Part shown: positions 1 through 5,256 of the stretch, one piece after another
How positions within the stretch are numbered: the first letter of the stretch is position 1
Layout: every line of letters begins with the position of its first letter
Source of the DNA: Frankia sp.
Lineage (GTDB): Bacteria > Actinomycetota > Actinomycetes > Frankiales > Frankiaceae
Length of the DNA: 5,844 nt
Reading direction: 5' to 3'
Assembly (NCBI GenBank): GCA_019689615.1
Contig: JADGHD010000336.1
Span: forward strand, 1 to 5,844
The notes under the pieces: model-generated
The model's input: only the letters and a program-made list of their open reading frames with translations
Told to the model about the DNA's origin: nothing
The model's database searches: none
Position numbers and translations under genes: made by a program

Positions 1-722
1 GGCTGCGCGTCATCGGGGGCACCGTGCCCGGACGGCCCGGGTGGCTCGGCGCTCCCGTCGACCGGGGCGAGCCCGACGGCGGCCGGCGGGCCGCGCGGGC
101 GCCCGGCGGCCGGGGCGGCGCCGGGCGCGGGCCTTGGCCCGGTGGTCGCGGGCTGCGGCCCGGTGGCGGCGTGGCGGCGGCGGCGCCGGGCCGGGGTGCG
201 GTAGAGCAGCTGGGTGCCCTCCGCGTTGGCCGACTGGCGAGCGGCGGCGTCCGGCGGGCCGTAGAGGCGGGGCGTGCCGCCGCTGGTCGCGGGGCCCGGC
301 GGCGGCTCGCTCGCGGCCAGCCGGCGGCGCAGCGCGGTGAGGTCCAGCGTCTGGGTCACGCTGTTCAGCAGGCCGCTGGCGAACAGGTTGGGCGCCGGCT
401 CGCCCCTCGCCCAACCGGGCGCACCGCCCGGGCCGGCGGGCGTCCCGCCAGCCGGCTCCGGCTGGTCCGGGCCGGGCCGTGCGGCCGCGCCGTCCTGGGC
501 CGCCGGGCCAGGCCCGCCACGCGGGATCACCCTGGTGCGCTCGGTCACGTCGGGCCCGGCCGGGGCTGGTCCCGGGTGCGGGTCGAGCGTGCCGCGGCGC
601 GCCTCGGGGAGGTTCCCGCGCGGGATCACCTCGGTACGTTCTGTCACGTCCCGGTCATGGCGGCGACCATGCGGCTCATCCGCGGCACCGGCTGGCGCGT
701 CCTCGATATCCAGGTCGGTCAC
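1..722 (-). CDS. Pro/Ala/Gly/Arg-rich, probably disordered protein, N-terminal part (runs off left edge)
   Basis: A frame beginning with GTG at 722 stays open for 240 codons to the window edge, so the C-terminus is missing. I do not recognise the family. The N-terminal 24 residues are acidic and polar. Residues 25-36 read DVTERTEVIPRG and 58-69 read DVTERTRVIPRG. Five of the 12 codons differ synonymously and one non-synonymously, a pattern expected of selection on protein and good support for this frame. A long Pro/Gly/Ala stretch follows. Residues 112-137 (NLFASGLLNSVTQTLDLTAL, then basic) are the only segment likely to form a helix. Then come an Arg cluster (about 169-174) and more Pro/Ala/Gly. 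No membrane helix or catalytic motif is visible; this could be the cytoplasmic tail of a larger protein. GTG 722 is the first in-frame start after the upstream TAG at 813-815 but has no ribosome binding site. It overlaps the stop of a 26-codon ORF (GTGA), so start by coupling is likely. Coding is fairly sure; the start and function are not. Confidence 0.65.
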   Translation of the reverse strand, partial: MTDLDIEDAPAGAADEPHGRRHDRDVTERTEVIPRGNLPEARRGTLDPHPGPAPAGPDVTERTRVIPRGGPGPAAQDGAAARPGPDQPEPAGGTPAGPGGAPGWARGEPAPNLFASGLLNSVTQTLDLTALRRRLAASEPPPGPATSGGTPRLYGPPDAAARQSANAEGTQLLYRTPARRRRRHAATGPQPATTGPRPAPGAAPAAGRPRGPPAAVGLAPVDGSAEPPGPSGHGAPDDAQ

Positions 723-799
723 GAGGACGCACCGCGCGGGCCGGCGGACGAGAGGGCCAGCCGGTCCTGCGCCGTCGGGAACGCGCGTCGCGTCCTCAT
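719..799 (-). CDS. Possible 26-residue leader ORF coupled to the downstream gene
   Basis: An ATG at 799 lies 13 bases after the methyltransferase stop and has a good GAGGAG ribosome binding site (805-810) five bases upstream. The frame encodes MRTRRAFPTAQDRLALSSAG plus six residues, then a TGA that overlaps the GTG at 722 as GTGA. This layout is typical of translational coupling. The peptide resembles nothing I know. An alternative is that ATG 799 is the true start of the downstream protein and a one-base error or frameshift separates them: 799 and 722 are in different frames, and the downstream frame has no start codon between 812 and 722. I cannot separate these from one sequence. Confidence 0.3.
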   Translation of the reverse strand: MRTRRAFPTAQDRLALSSAGPRGASS

Positions 800-804
800 G
801 TCCG

Positions 805-810
805 CTCCTC
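805..810 (-). promoter_or_regulatory. Ribosome binding site for the leader ORF at 799
   Basis: GAGGAG on the minus strand, five bases before ATG 799. It is the only good Shine-Dalgarno sequence between the methyltransferase stop and the GTG at 722, so ribosomes for the next gene probably load here. Confidence 0.5.
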
Positions 811-812
811 GG

Positions 813-2066
813 CTACAGGACGACGGGCCGAGGAACCGGGACGATGAACCTGCCGCCCCGGGCCGCGTACTCGGCCTGCTGGGCGATGATCTCATCCTTG
901 AGGTTCCAGACCAGCACCAGCAGGTAGTCCGGCTGCCGTTCCAGCAGCACCTCGGGCGGCACGATCGGCAGCCGCGCGCCCGGCATGTACCGGCCCTGCT
1001 TGTGCACGTTCTTGTCGACCACGAAGTCGAGCAGGGTGTGGTCGATGCCGGTCGAGTTGAGCAGCGTCGCGCCCTTGGCCGCGGCGCCGTAGGCGGCGAT
1101 CGTCCTGCCCTGCGCCTTCAGGTCGGTCAGCAGCGTGCGCAGTTGTTCCTGCAGCTCGCGGACCTGCTCGCCGAAGTTGGCGTACCGGTCGAAGGTGGCG
1201 AGGCCCTCCGCCCGCTCGGCGGCGAGGCGCTCGGCCACCGACGGCTCCGGCGTCGCCGCGCCCGCCCTGGCCGACCGCCAGCGCAGCGTGCCGCCGTGCA
1301 GCTCGGGGAACTCGGTGACGCTGACCAGCTCGAGGCCGTGCCGGCGCATCAGCGCGTCCACCGCGATGGTGGAGAAGTAGCAGAAGTGCTCGTGGTAGAT
1401 CGTGTCGAACTCGGTGTGCGCGAGCAGCGCGCCGACGCCCGGGTTCTCCACGCTGACGATGCCGTCGTCCTTGAGCAGGATCGAGAAGCCCTCGACGAAG
1501 CTGTTCAGGTCCGGGACGTGCGCCATCACGTTGTTGGCGATGATCACGTCGGCCCGCAGGCCCTCGGCGACGAGCTGGCGGGCGAGGTCGGCGCCGAAGA
1601 ACTCCTCGCGGGTCGGGACGCCGACCTTGCGGGCGGCGGCGGCCGGGCCGGGGGTGGGCTCGATGCCGAGCACCGGGATACCCCGCTCCACGAACGCCTT
1701 GAGCAGGTAGCCGTCGTTGCTGGCCACCTCGACGACCAGGCTGTCCGGGCCGAGGTTGCGGCTGGCGATCAGGTCGATCGCGTGCTTCTCCGAGTGGCGG
1801 ACGAGGAAGTCGGAGAACGACGAGAAGTAGGGGTAGTCATCGTCGAAGATCTCGTCGGCCGGCAGCACGTGGGTGAGCTGCACCAACGCGCATGTCTCGC
1901 AGAAACCGACCTCGAGCGGGAACACCGGGTCGACGGCGTCCAGCGCGTCGGCCCGAACCAGCCGGTTGGCGATCGGCGTCGCGCCGAGCGAGAGGAACGG
2001 CCGCGGGCGCGCGCCTGCGCACGACCGACAGCTGGTTACCTCAGTGGCCGCGGGTTCAGATGACAT
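813..2066 (-). CDS. Class I SAM-dependent C-methyltransferase, TcaB9/TylCIII/NovU type (deoxysugar C-methylation)
   Basis: This 417-residue protein has the three-part layout and usual length of sugar C-methyltransferases. Such enzymes move a methyl group from S-adenosylmethionine to a ring carbon, typically C-3, of a dTDP-4-keto-deoxysugar in the cytosol. Residues 13-59 form the zinc-binding N-terminal domain, with C13-x2-C16 and C56-x2-C59. The SAM-binding Rossmann core has its motif I near 110-119 (LVVEVASNDG) and an acidic residue at E136 after the second strand. H183 and the 224-227 motif YHEH match the active-site region described for TcaB9, where Tyr, Glu and His side chains deprotonate C-3. 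From about 320 to the end is the C-terminal Rossmann-like domain (GAAAKG near 338-343, then the VDKNVHKQGRYMPG segment). The ATG start has an AGGGGAG Shine-Dalgarno just upstream. The epimerase genes before it on the same strand fit one sugar pathway. The family is certain; the substrate and methylated carbon are not. Confidence 0.93.
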   Translation of the reverse strand: MSSEPAATEVTSCRSCAGARPRPFLSLGATPIANRLVRADALDAVDPVFPLEVGFCETCALVQLTHVLPADEIFDDDYPYFSSFSDFLVRHSEKHAIDLIASRNLGPDSLVVEVASNDGYLLKAFVERGIPVLGIEPTPGPAAAARKVGVPTREEFFGADLARQLVAEGLRADVIIANNVMAHVPDLNSFVEGFSILLKDDGIVSVENPGVGALLAHTEFDTIYHEHFCYFSTIAVDALMRRHGLELVSVTEFPELHGGTLRWRSARAGAATPEPSVAERLAAERAEGLATFDRYANFGEQVRELQEQLRTLLTDLKAQGRTIAAYGAAAKGATLLNSTGIDHTLLDFVVDKNVHKQGRYMPGARLPIVPPEVLLERQPDYLLVLVWNLKDEIIAQQAEYAARGGRFIVPVPRPVVL

Positions 2067-2256
2067 GCGCTCCCCTGTGTTACCGGCCCATGCGGGCCGA
2101 GCTGGATCTCACGCTGAGCCGGTGCCGCGTTCCCGGTCCCTGGGGCTGCTCGCGCCGTCGCGAGCGGCGGCCCGCCGATGACACCGCCCGCCCGGCCGGT
2201 CGCTGCCGTTGATCTGGCGGGCGCGCGTCGTCATGGTATCGCCAGGCCCCGGTCGC
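2067..2256 (-). other. 190-base gap between epimerase and methyltransferase with two short hairpins
   Basis: This is the longest gap in the window. It holds a 7-bp perfect hairpin at 2148-2165 (GCTCGCG, four-base loop, CGCGAGC) and a 6-bp hairpin at 2084-2099 (CGGCCC, loop ATGC, GGGCCG) just upstream of the methyltransferase ribosome binding site. No run of T follows either stem on the minus strand, so neither is a canonical intrinsic terminator. A TACCAT hexamer near 2234-2239 on the minus strand loosely resembles a -10 box, but I see no convincing -35. The gap is long enough to hold a separate promoter for the methyltransferase, which I cannot demonstrate. Confidence 0.4.
2070..2076 (-). 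promoter_or_regulatory. Ribosome binding site of the C-methyltransferase
   Basis: AGGGGAG on the minus strand ends three bases before ATG 2066, with its GGGG core five bases away. It fixes the methyltransferase start and shows that the gene can be translated independently of the upstream epimerase. Confidence 0.65.
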
Positions 2257-2820
2257 CTAGCTCCGGGCGGCCACGCCGCCGGTGGCCGCGCCGGCCGGCA
2301 GCAGCGGCCACGACCGGTCCTTCTCCGAGATCACCGTCACCGGCAACGGCCAGTCGATGCCCAGCTCCGGGTCGTCGTAGCGCAGGCCGCGGTCGTGGCC
2401 CGGCTGGTACGGCACGTTCATCTGGTAGGTGGCCTCGGTGTCGTCGACGAGGGTCTGGTAACCGTGCGCGAGCCCGGCGTCGATGAACAGCGCCCGGTGG
2501 TTGTCGGCGGTCAGCTCGACCGCGACGTGGCGCAGGTAGGTCGGCGAGCCGGGGCGGGTGTCGACGACGACGTCGAGCAGCGCCCCCCTGGTCACCCGGA
2601 CCAGCTTGGTCTCCCGGACCGGCTCACCGGCCCAGTGCAGCCCGCGGATGGTGCCGGCGCGCCGGTTGTAGGCGATGCTGCACTGGGCCACCTCGACCGC
2701 GAGGCCGGCGGCGGCGAACTCGTCGGCGCAGAACGTCCTGGCGAACAGGCCGCGCTCGTCGGAGAACGGCTCGATGTCGACGGTGAATACCCCGTCGATC
2801 GCGGTCGGCGTGATGATCAT
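2257..2820 (-). CDS. rfbC: RmlC-type dTDP-4-dehydro-6-deoxysugar 3,5-epimerase
   Basis: This 187-residue cupin has the usual RmlC length. RmlC-type enzymes epimerise C-3 and/or C-5 of dTDP-4-keto-6-deoxyglucose or related dTDP-4-keto-sugars in the cytosol. The conserved active site can be read almost in full: R59 and H62 in TIRGLH, K72 in ETKLVRV, H119 in GLAHGY, Y132, Y138 and D168 in SEKDR. In RmlC the His-Asp pair acts as the base and the Tyr at 132/133 as the acid; both are kept, so the enzyme should be active. The C-terminal DDPELGIDWP segment (149-158) is also typical. After H62 the usual Tyr-Gln is replaced by W63-A64, a small difference in the substrate pocket. The start lies 17 bases after the stop of the SDR gene and has only a weak ribosome binding site, so the two are probably one transcript with coupled translation. 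Homologues in antibiotic-sugar pathways (NovW, EvaD type) may act at one carbon only, so 3,5-, 3- or 5-epimerisation cannot be settled here. Confidence 0.92.
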   Translation of the reverse strand: MIITPTAIDGVFTVDIEPFSDERGLFARTFCADEFAAAGLAVEVAQCSIAYNRRAGTIRGLHWAGEPVRETKLVRVTRGALLDVVVDTRPGSPTYLRHVAVELTADNHRALFIDAGLAHGYQTLVDDTEATYQMNVPYQPGHDRGLRYDDPELGIDWPLPVTVISEKDRSWPLLPAGAATGGVAARS

Positions 2821-2836
2821 CGCTACCCCGGTGGGC

Positions 2837-3862
2837 CTAGTAGGTCCAGAACAGATCTTCGTCGAGCTGCTTGGTGGCGATCAGGTACTGGAGCTGCTTG
2901 AGGCGGGTGTGGCCGCGGCCGGTGAACGTCGCCTCGTCGAGCTGGATCCGGCTGAACACGTCGTACAGCTGCTGTGCGCCGCGCAGCGCGTCCCAGTCGC
3001 AGGAGAAGCCGGGCAGCTGCTCGTGGATCTTGTCGAAGTTCACCCGGTAGCTGCGGTTGTCCCCGCCGTTGCTGCCGAAGGTCAGCCTGCAGCCGGTGAA
3101 CACGGTCGCCACCGCGTCGGCGATCTCCTTGACCTGGTAGTTCTGCGAGCTGTCGCCGACGTTGAAGACCTGGTTGTGGATCGCGTCCCGGGGCGCGGCC
3201 AGCACGCACCTGATCGCCTTGGCGATGTCCAGGCCGTGCACCAGCGGCCGCCACGGCGTTCCGTCGCTGGTCATCACGATCTCGCCGGTCGTCCAGGCGA
3301 CCCCGCTGAGGTTGTTGAGCACGATGTCGAACCGCATCCGCGGCGACGCGCCGTAGGCGGTGGCGTTGCGCAGGAAGGTCGGCGAGAACGAGTCGTCGGC
3401 CAGCGGCGCGACGTCCCGCTCGACCAGCACCTTGCACTCGGCGTACGGCGTCTGCGGGTTCACCGGGGACGTCTCGGTGACGTCCGAGCCCGTCGCCACG
3501 CCGTACACGCTGCACGAGGACATGTAGACGAAGCGCTCGACGCCGGCCTGCCTGGCGAGGTTGGCCAGGCGCACCGAGCCCTGGTGGTTGACCTTGTAGG
3601 TGACCTCGGGGGCCAGCGCGCCGAGCGGGTCGTTGGACAGCTCGGCCATGTGCACGACCGCGTCGACCCCGTCGAGGTCCTCGGCGGTCAGGTGGCGCAG
3701 GTCCTTGTCGATCGTGTAGGCCGTGCGGTCGGTGCCGCGGTAGAGCCAGCCGTGCTTGTAGTAGCCGGTGTCGACGCCGACGACGTCGTGGCCGGCCCGC
3801 AGCAGCTCGGGGGCGAGCAGGCTCCCCAGGTAGCCCTCCGTGCCCGTGACCAGCACCTTCAT
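2837..3862 (-). CDS. NAD(P)-dependent SDR epimerase/dehydratase acting on a nucleotide sugar
   Basis: This 341-residue extended short-chain dehydrogenase acts on nucleotide sugars, most likely as a 4-epimerase, dehydratase or 4-ketoreductase. The nucleotide-binding motif GTEGYLG is at 7-13, with D31 at the end of the second strand favouring NAD. HMAELSNDP (71-79) is the usual post-strand-4 motif. The catalytic set is in SSCSVYG (115-121) and Y140-x3-K144. The C-terminal half contains NVGD (about 262) and NY, typical of substrate-binding regions in this family. A longer open frame reaches 3991, but I place the start at ATG 3862: the glycine-rich strand begins at once (MKVLVTG) and a strong GGGAGGA ribosome binding site lies eight bases upstream, while the 43 extra residues resemble nothing and overlap the end of tyrS. 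The stop is 16 bases before the RmlC-like gene. In a C-methyl sugar pathway the likely job is the 4-keto reduction or a related step; this is inference from its neighbours. Confidence 0.9.
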   Translation of the reverse strand: MKVLVTGTEGYLGSLLAPELLRAGHDVVGVDTGYYKHGWLYRGTDRTAYTIDKDLRHLTAEDLDGVDAVVHMAELSNDPLGALAPEVTYKVNHQGSVRLANLARQAGVERFVYMSSCSVYGVATGSDVTETSPVNPQTPYAECKVLVERDVAPLADDSFSPTFLRNATAYGASPRMRFDIVLNNLSGVAWTTGEIVMTSDGTPWRPLVHGLDIAKAIRCVLAAPRDAIHNQVFNVGDSSQNYQVKEIADAVATVFTGCRLTFGSNGGDNRSYRVNFDKIHEQLPGFSCDWDALRGAQQLYDVFSRIQLDEATFTGRGHTRLKQLQYLIATKQLDEDLFWTY

Positions 3863-3870
3863 GCGCGAAA

Positions 3871-3877
3871 TCCTCCC
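3871..3877 (-). promoter_or_regulatory. Ribosome binding site deciding the SDR start
   Basis: GGGAGGA on the minus strand, eight bases before ATG 3862, is the best Shine-Dalgarno sequence in the window. It selects this start over the longer open frame beginning at 3991. Its first two bases belong to a small stem (3876-3888) described under the upstream inverted repeats. Confidence 0.8.
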
Positions 3878-3930
3878 GAGCCGCTCGGTACGCCAACGGC
3901 GCTTCCGCAACTGACCGTACCGAGCGCCGT
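3876..3930 (-). promoter_or_regulatory. Overlapping inverted repeats in the leader of the SDR-rfbC genes
   Basis: Three inverted repeats share bases between tyrS and the SDR gene. Stem A is an 11-bp perfect repeat, CGCTCGGTACG (3882-3892) with CGTACCGAGCG (3916-3926), around a 23-base loop. Stem B is 8 bp, 3896-3903 with 3923-3930. Stem C is 5 bp, 3876-3880 with 3884-3888, and covers the first two bases of the GGGAGGA ribosome binding site. A excludes both B and C, while B and C can coexist, giving two possible RNA states. There is no T-run, so this is not a canonical terminator. Stem A could equally be a DNA operator for a dimeric repressor. The repeats are seen; regulation is inferred. Confidence 0.4.
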
Positions 3931-3966
3931 CGGCGTGTCCCGCGCAGGGCGCCTGGTAACGACGTG

Positions 3967-5256
3967 CTACGTGAACCGGGCCACACGCCACTCGCGGCGG
4001 CCGCGGCGCACCAGGATCACCGAACCGTGCAGCAGGTCGGCCTCGCCGACGGTGGCGGCGGCGTCGGTCACCCTGTCCCCGTTGACCAGCACGGCCCCGT
4101 TGCCGATGTGCTCGCGGGCCTCGCGCCTGCTCCTGGCCAGCCCGACCGCGATCAGCAGCTCGACCACCGGCCAGCCGTCACCGGCCAGCCGGGACGCCGG
4201 CTCCTCGATCGAGGGCACGTCGGCGAACACCTCGCCGAGCAGCTCCGGTCTGATCGCGCGGACGTCGCCGGAGAACAGCGCGGCGGAGGCCGCCTCGGCC
4301 GCCACCGTGGCCTCGGCGCCGTGCACCAGCGTGGTGATCTCGGCGGCCAGGTGGCGCTGCAGCAGCCGGCGCGACGGCGTCTCGGCGTGCGTGGCGAACA
4401 GCTTCTCCAGCGGCTCCCGGTCGGTCAGCGAGAAGAACAGCGCGAACCGGCGGGCGTCCTCGTCGGTGAGGTTGATCAGGAACTGGTAGAGCGTGTACGG
4501 CGAGGTGCGGTCCGCGGAGATCCAGACCGCGCCCTTCTCCGACTTGCCGAACTTGGTGCCGTCCGAGCGCAGCAGCAGCGGGCAGGTGATCCCGTGCACC
4601 TGGGTCCGCAGCACCCGGCGGATGTAGTCGATGCCGGCGACGATGTTGCCCCACTGGTCCGAGGCGCCCATCTGCACCGTGACGTTGTGGTCCTCGCACA
4701 GCCGGCGGAAGTCGTACGCCTGCAGCAGCGCGTAGCTGAACTCGGTGTAGGTCAGTCCCGCGTTGGGGTCCTCCAGGCGGCGGCGGACCATGTCCCGCTT
4801 GGTCAGCTCACCGACCGGGAAGTGCTTGCCGACGTCCCGGAGGAACTCGATCATCCCAAGCCGGCCGAGCCACTCCGAGTTGTCCAGGAACAGCGGCATC
4901 TGCTCCGGCTCCAGTGCTCGGGCGAAGATGCCCCGCATGAGCTCCTGATGCCGGGCGACGTTGGCGGCGACGTCCTCCGGGGCGAGCAGCGCGCGCTCGA
5001 CCGACTTGCCGGACGGGTCGCCGATCAGGCCGGTACCGCCACCGAACAGGACCACCGGGCCGACCCCGGCCCTGGCCGCGCGGATGAGCAGTGTGATCGG
5101 CAGCAGGTTGCCGATGGTCAGCGACGCCGCGGTCGGGTCGAAGCCGATGTAGACGCGCCGCGACCCGCTGTCGAGGTGTTCCCGCAGCTGGGCGGGGTCG
5201 GTGCTGTCGTGGATCAGCCCACGCCAGGACAGCTCCTCGAGGAACGCGCTCGTCAT
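3967..5256 (-). CDS. tyrS: Tyrosyl-tRNA synthetase with an altered HIGH motif (TIGN)
   Basis: This 429-residue class I synthetase charges tRNA-Tyr with tyrosine using ATP in the cytosol. It has the full bacterial layout: Rossmann catalytic domain, alpha-helical anticodon-binding region, and a C-terminal S4 RNA-binding domain (about 368-429). Tyrosine-site residues are present: Y36 and D80, Y175 with Q179 and D182 (FSYALLQAYDF), and D200-Q201. The second signature is KFGKS (235-239), close to the KFGKT of well-studied TyrRSs. The first signature is unusual: where Escherichia coli and Geobacillus have HLGH or HIGH, residues 47-50 read TIGN, replacing both histidines. GGTGLIGDPSGK (73-84) is conserved. 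The ATG overlaps the stop of the upstream protease gene by ATGA and has only a weak GGGG upstream, so its translation is probably coupled to that gene. The 104-base gap after its TAG holds inverted repeats but no obvious terminator. It may be the housekeeping enzyme or a second, divergent copy. Confidence 0.95.
   Translation of the reverse strand: MTSAFLEELSWRGLIHDSTDPAQLREHLDSGSRRVYIGFDPTAASLTIGNLLPITLLIRAARAGVGPVVLFGGGTGLIGDPSGKSVERALLAPEDVAANVARHQELMRGIFARALEPEQMPLFLDNSEWLGRLGMIEFLRDVGKHFPVGELTKRDMVRRRLEDPNAGLTYTEFSYALLQAYDFRRLCEDHNVTVQMGASDQWGNIVAGIDYIRRVLRTQVHGITCPLLLRSDGTKFGKSEKGAVWISADRTSPYTLYQFLINLTDEDARRFALFFSLTDREPLEKLFATHAETPSRRLLQRHLAAEITTLVHGAEATVAAEAASAALFSGDVRAIRPELLGEVFADVPSIEEPASRLAGDGWPVVELLIAVGLARSRREAREHIGNGAVLVNGDRVTDAAATVGEADLLHGSVILVRRGRREWRVARFT

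Noticed and set aside
10..414. 134-codon minus-strand frame with a TTG start at the left end
   Set aside because: It overlaps the GTG-started frame that carries the synonymously diverged repeat; it is Arg/Pro-rich with no structure and has no ribosome binding site.
615..624. Perfect palindrome CCCGCGCGGG as a possible operator
   Set aside because: It is explained by Pro-Arg-Gly codons of the repeated motif and is absent from the second copy.
24..2063. 679-codon open frame on the plus strand across the methyltransferase and the left-end gene
   Set aside because: It lies antisense to a clear methyltransferase. Its protein is low-complexity and Arg/Gly/Val-rich with no recognisable domain, as expected when G/C-ending codons remove stops from the opposite frame.
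2109..2234. 41-codon minus-strand ORF in the gap before the methyltransferase
   Set aside because: It has an ATG start and mostly G/C-ending codons but no ribosome binding site and no recognisable sequence; such frames are common by chance at this GC content.
3882..3926. Intrinsic terminator after tyrS
   Set aside because: The stem is strong but has a 23-base loop and no T-run on the minus strand, so I list it as possible regulation, not as a terminator.
2823..3986. 387-codon minus-strand frame overlapping the SDR gene
   Set aside because: It is the shifted frame of the SDR gene. The alternative frame holds the glycine-rich motif, YxxxK and the strong ribosome binding site.
2675..4489. 604-codon plus-strand open frame
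   Set aside because: It is antisense to three well-supported genes and changes character along its length with no domain; it is a composition artefact.
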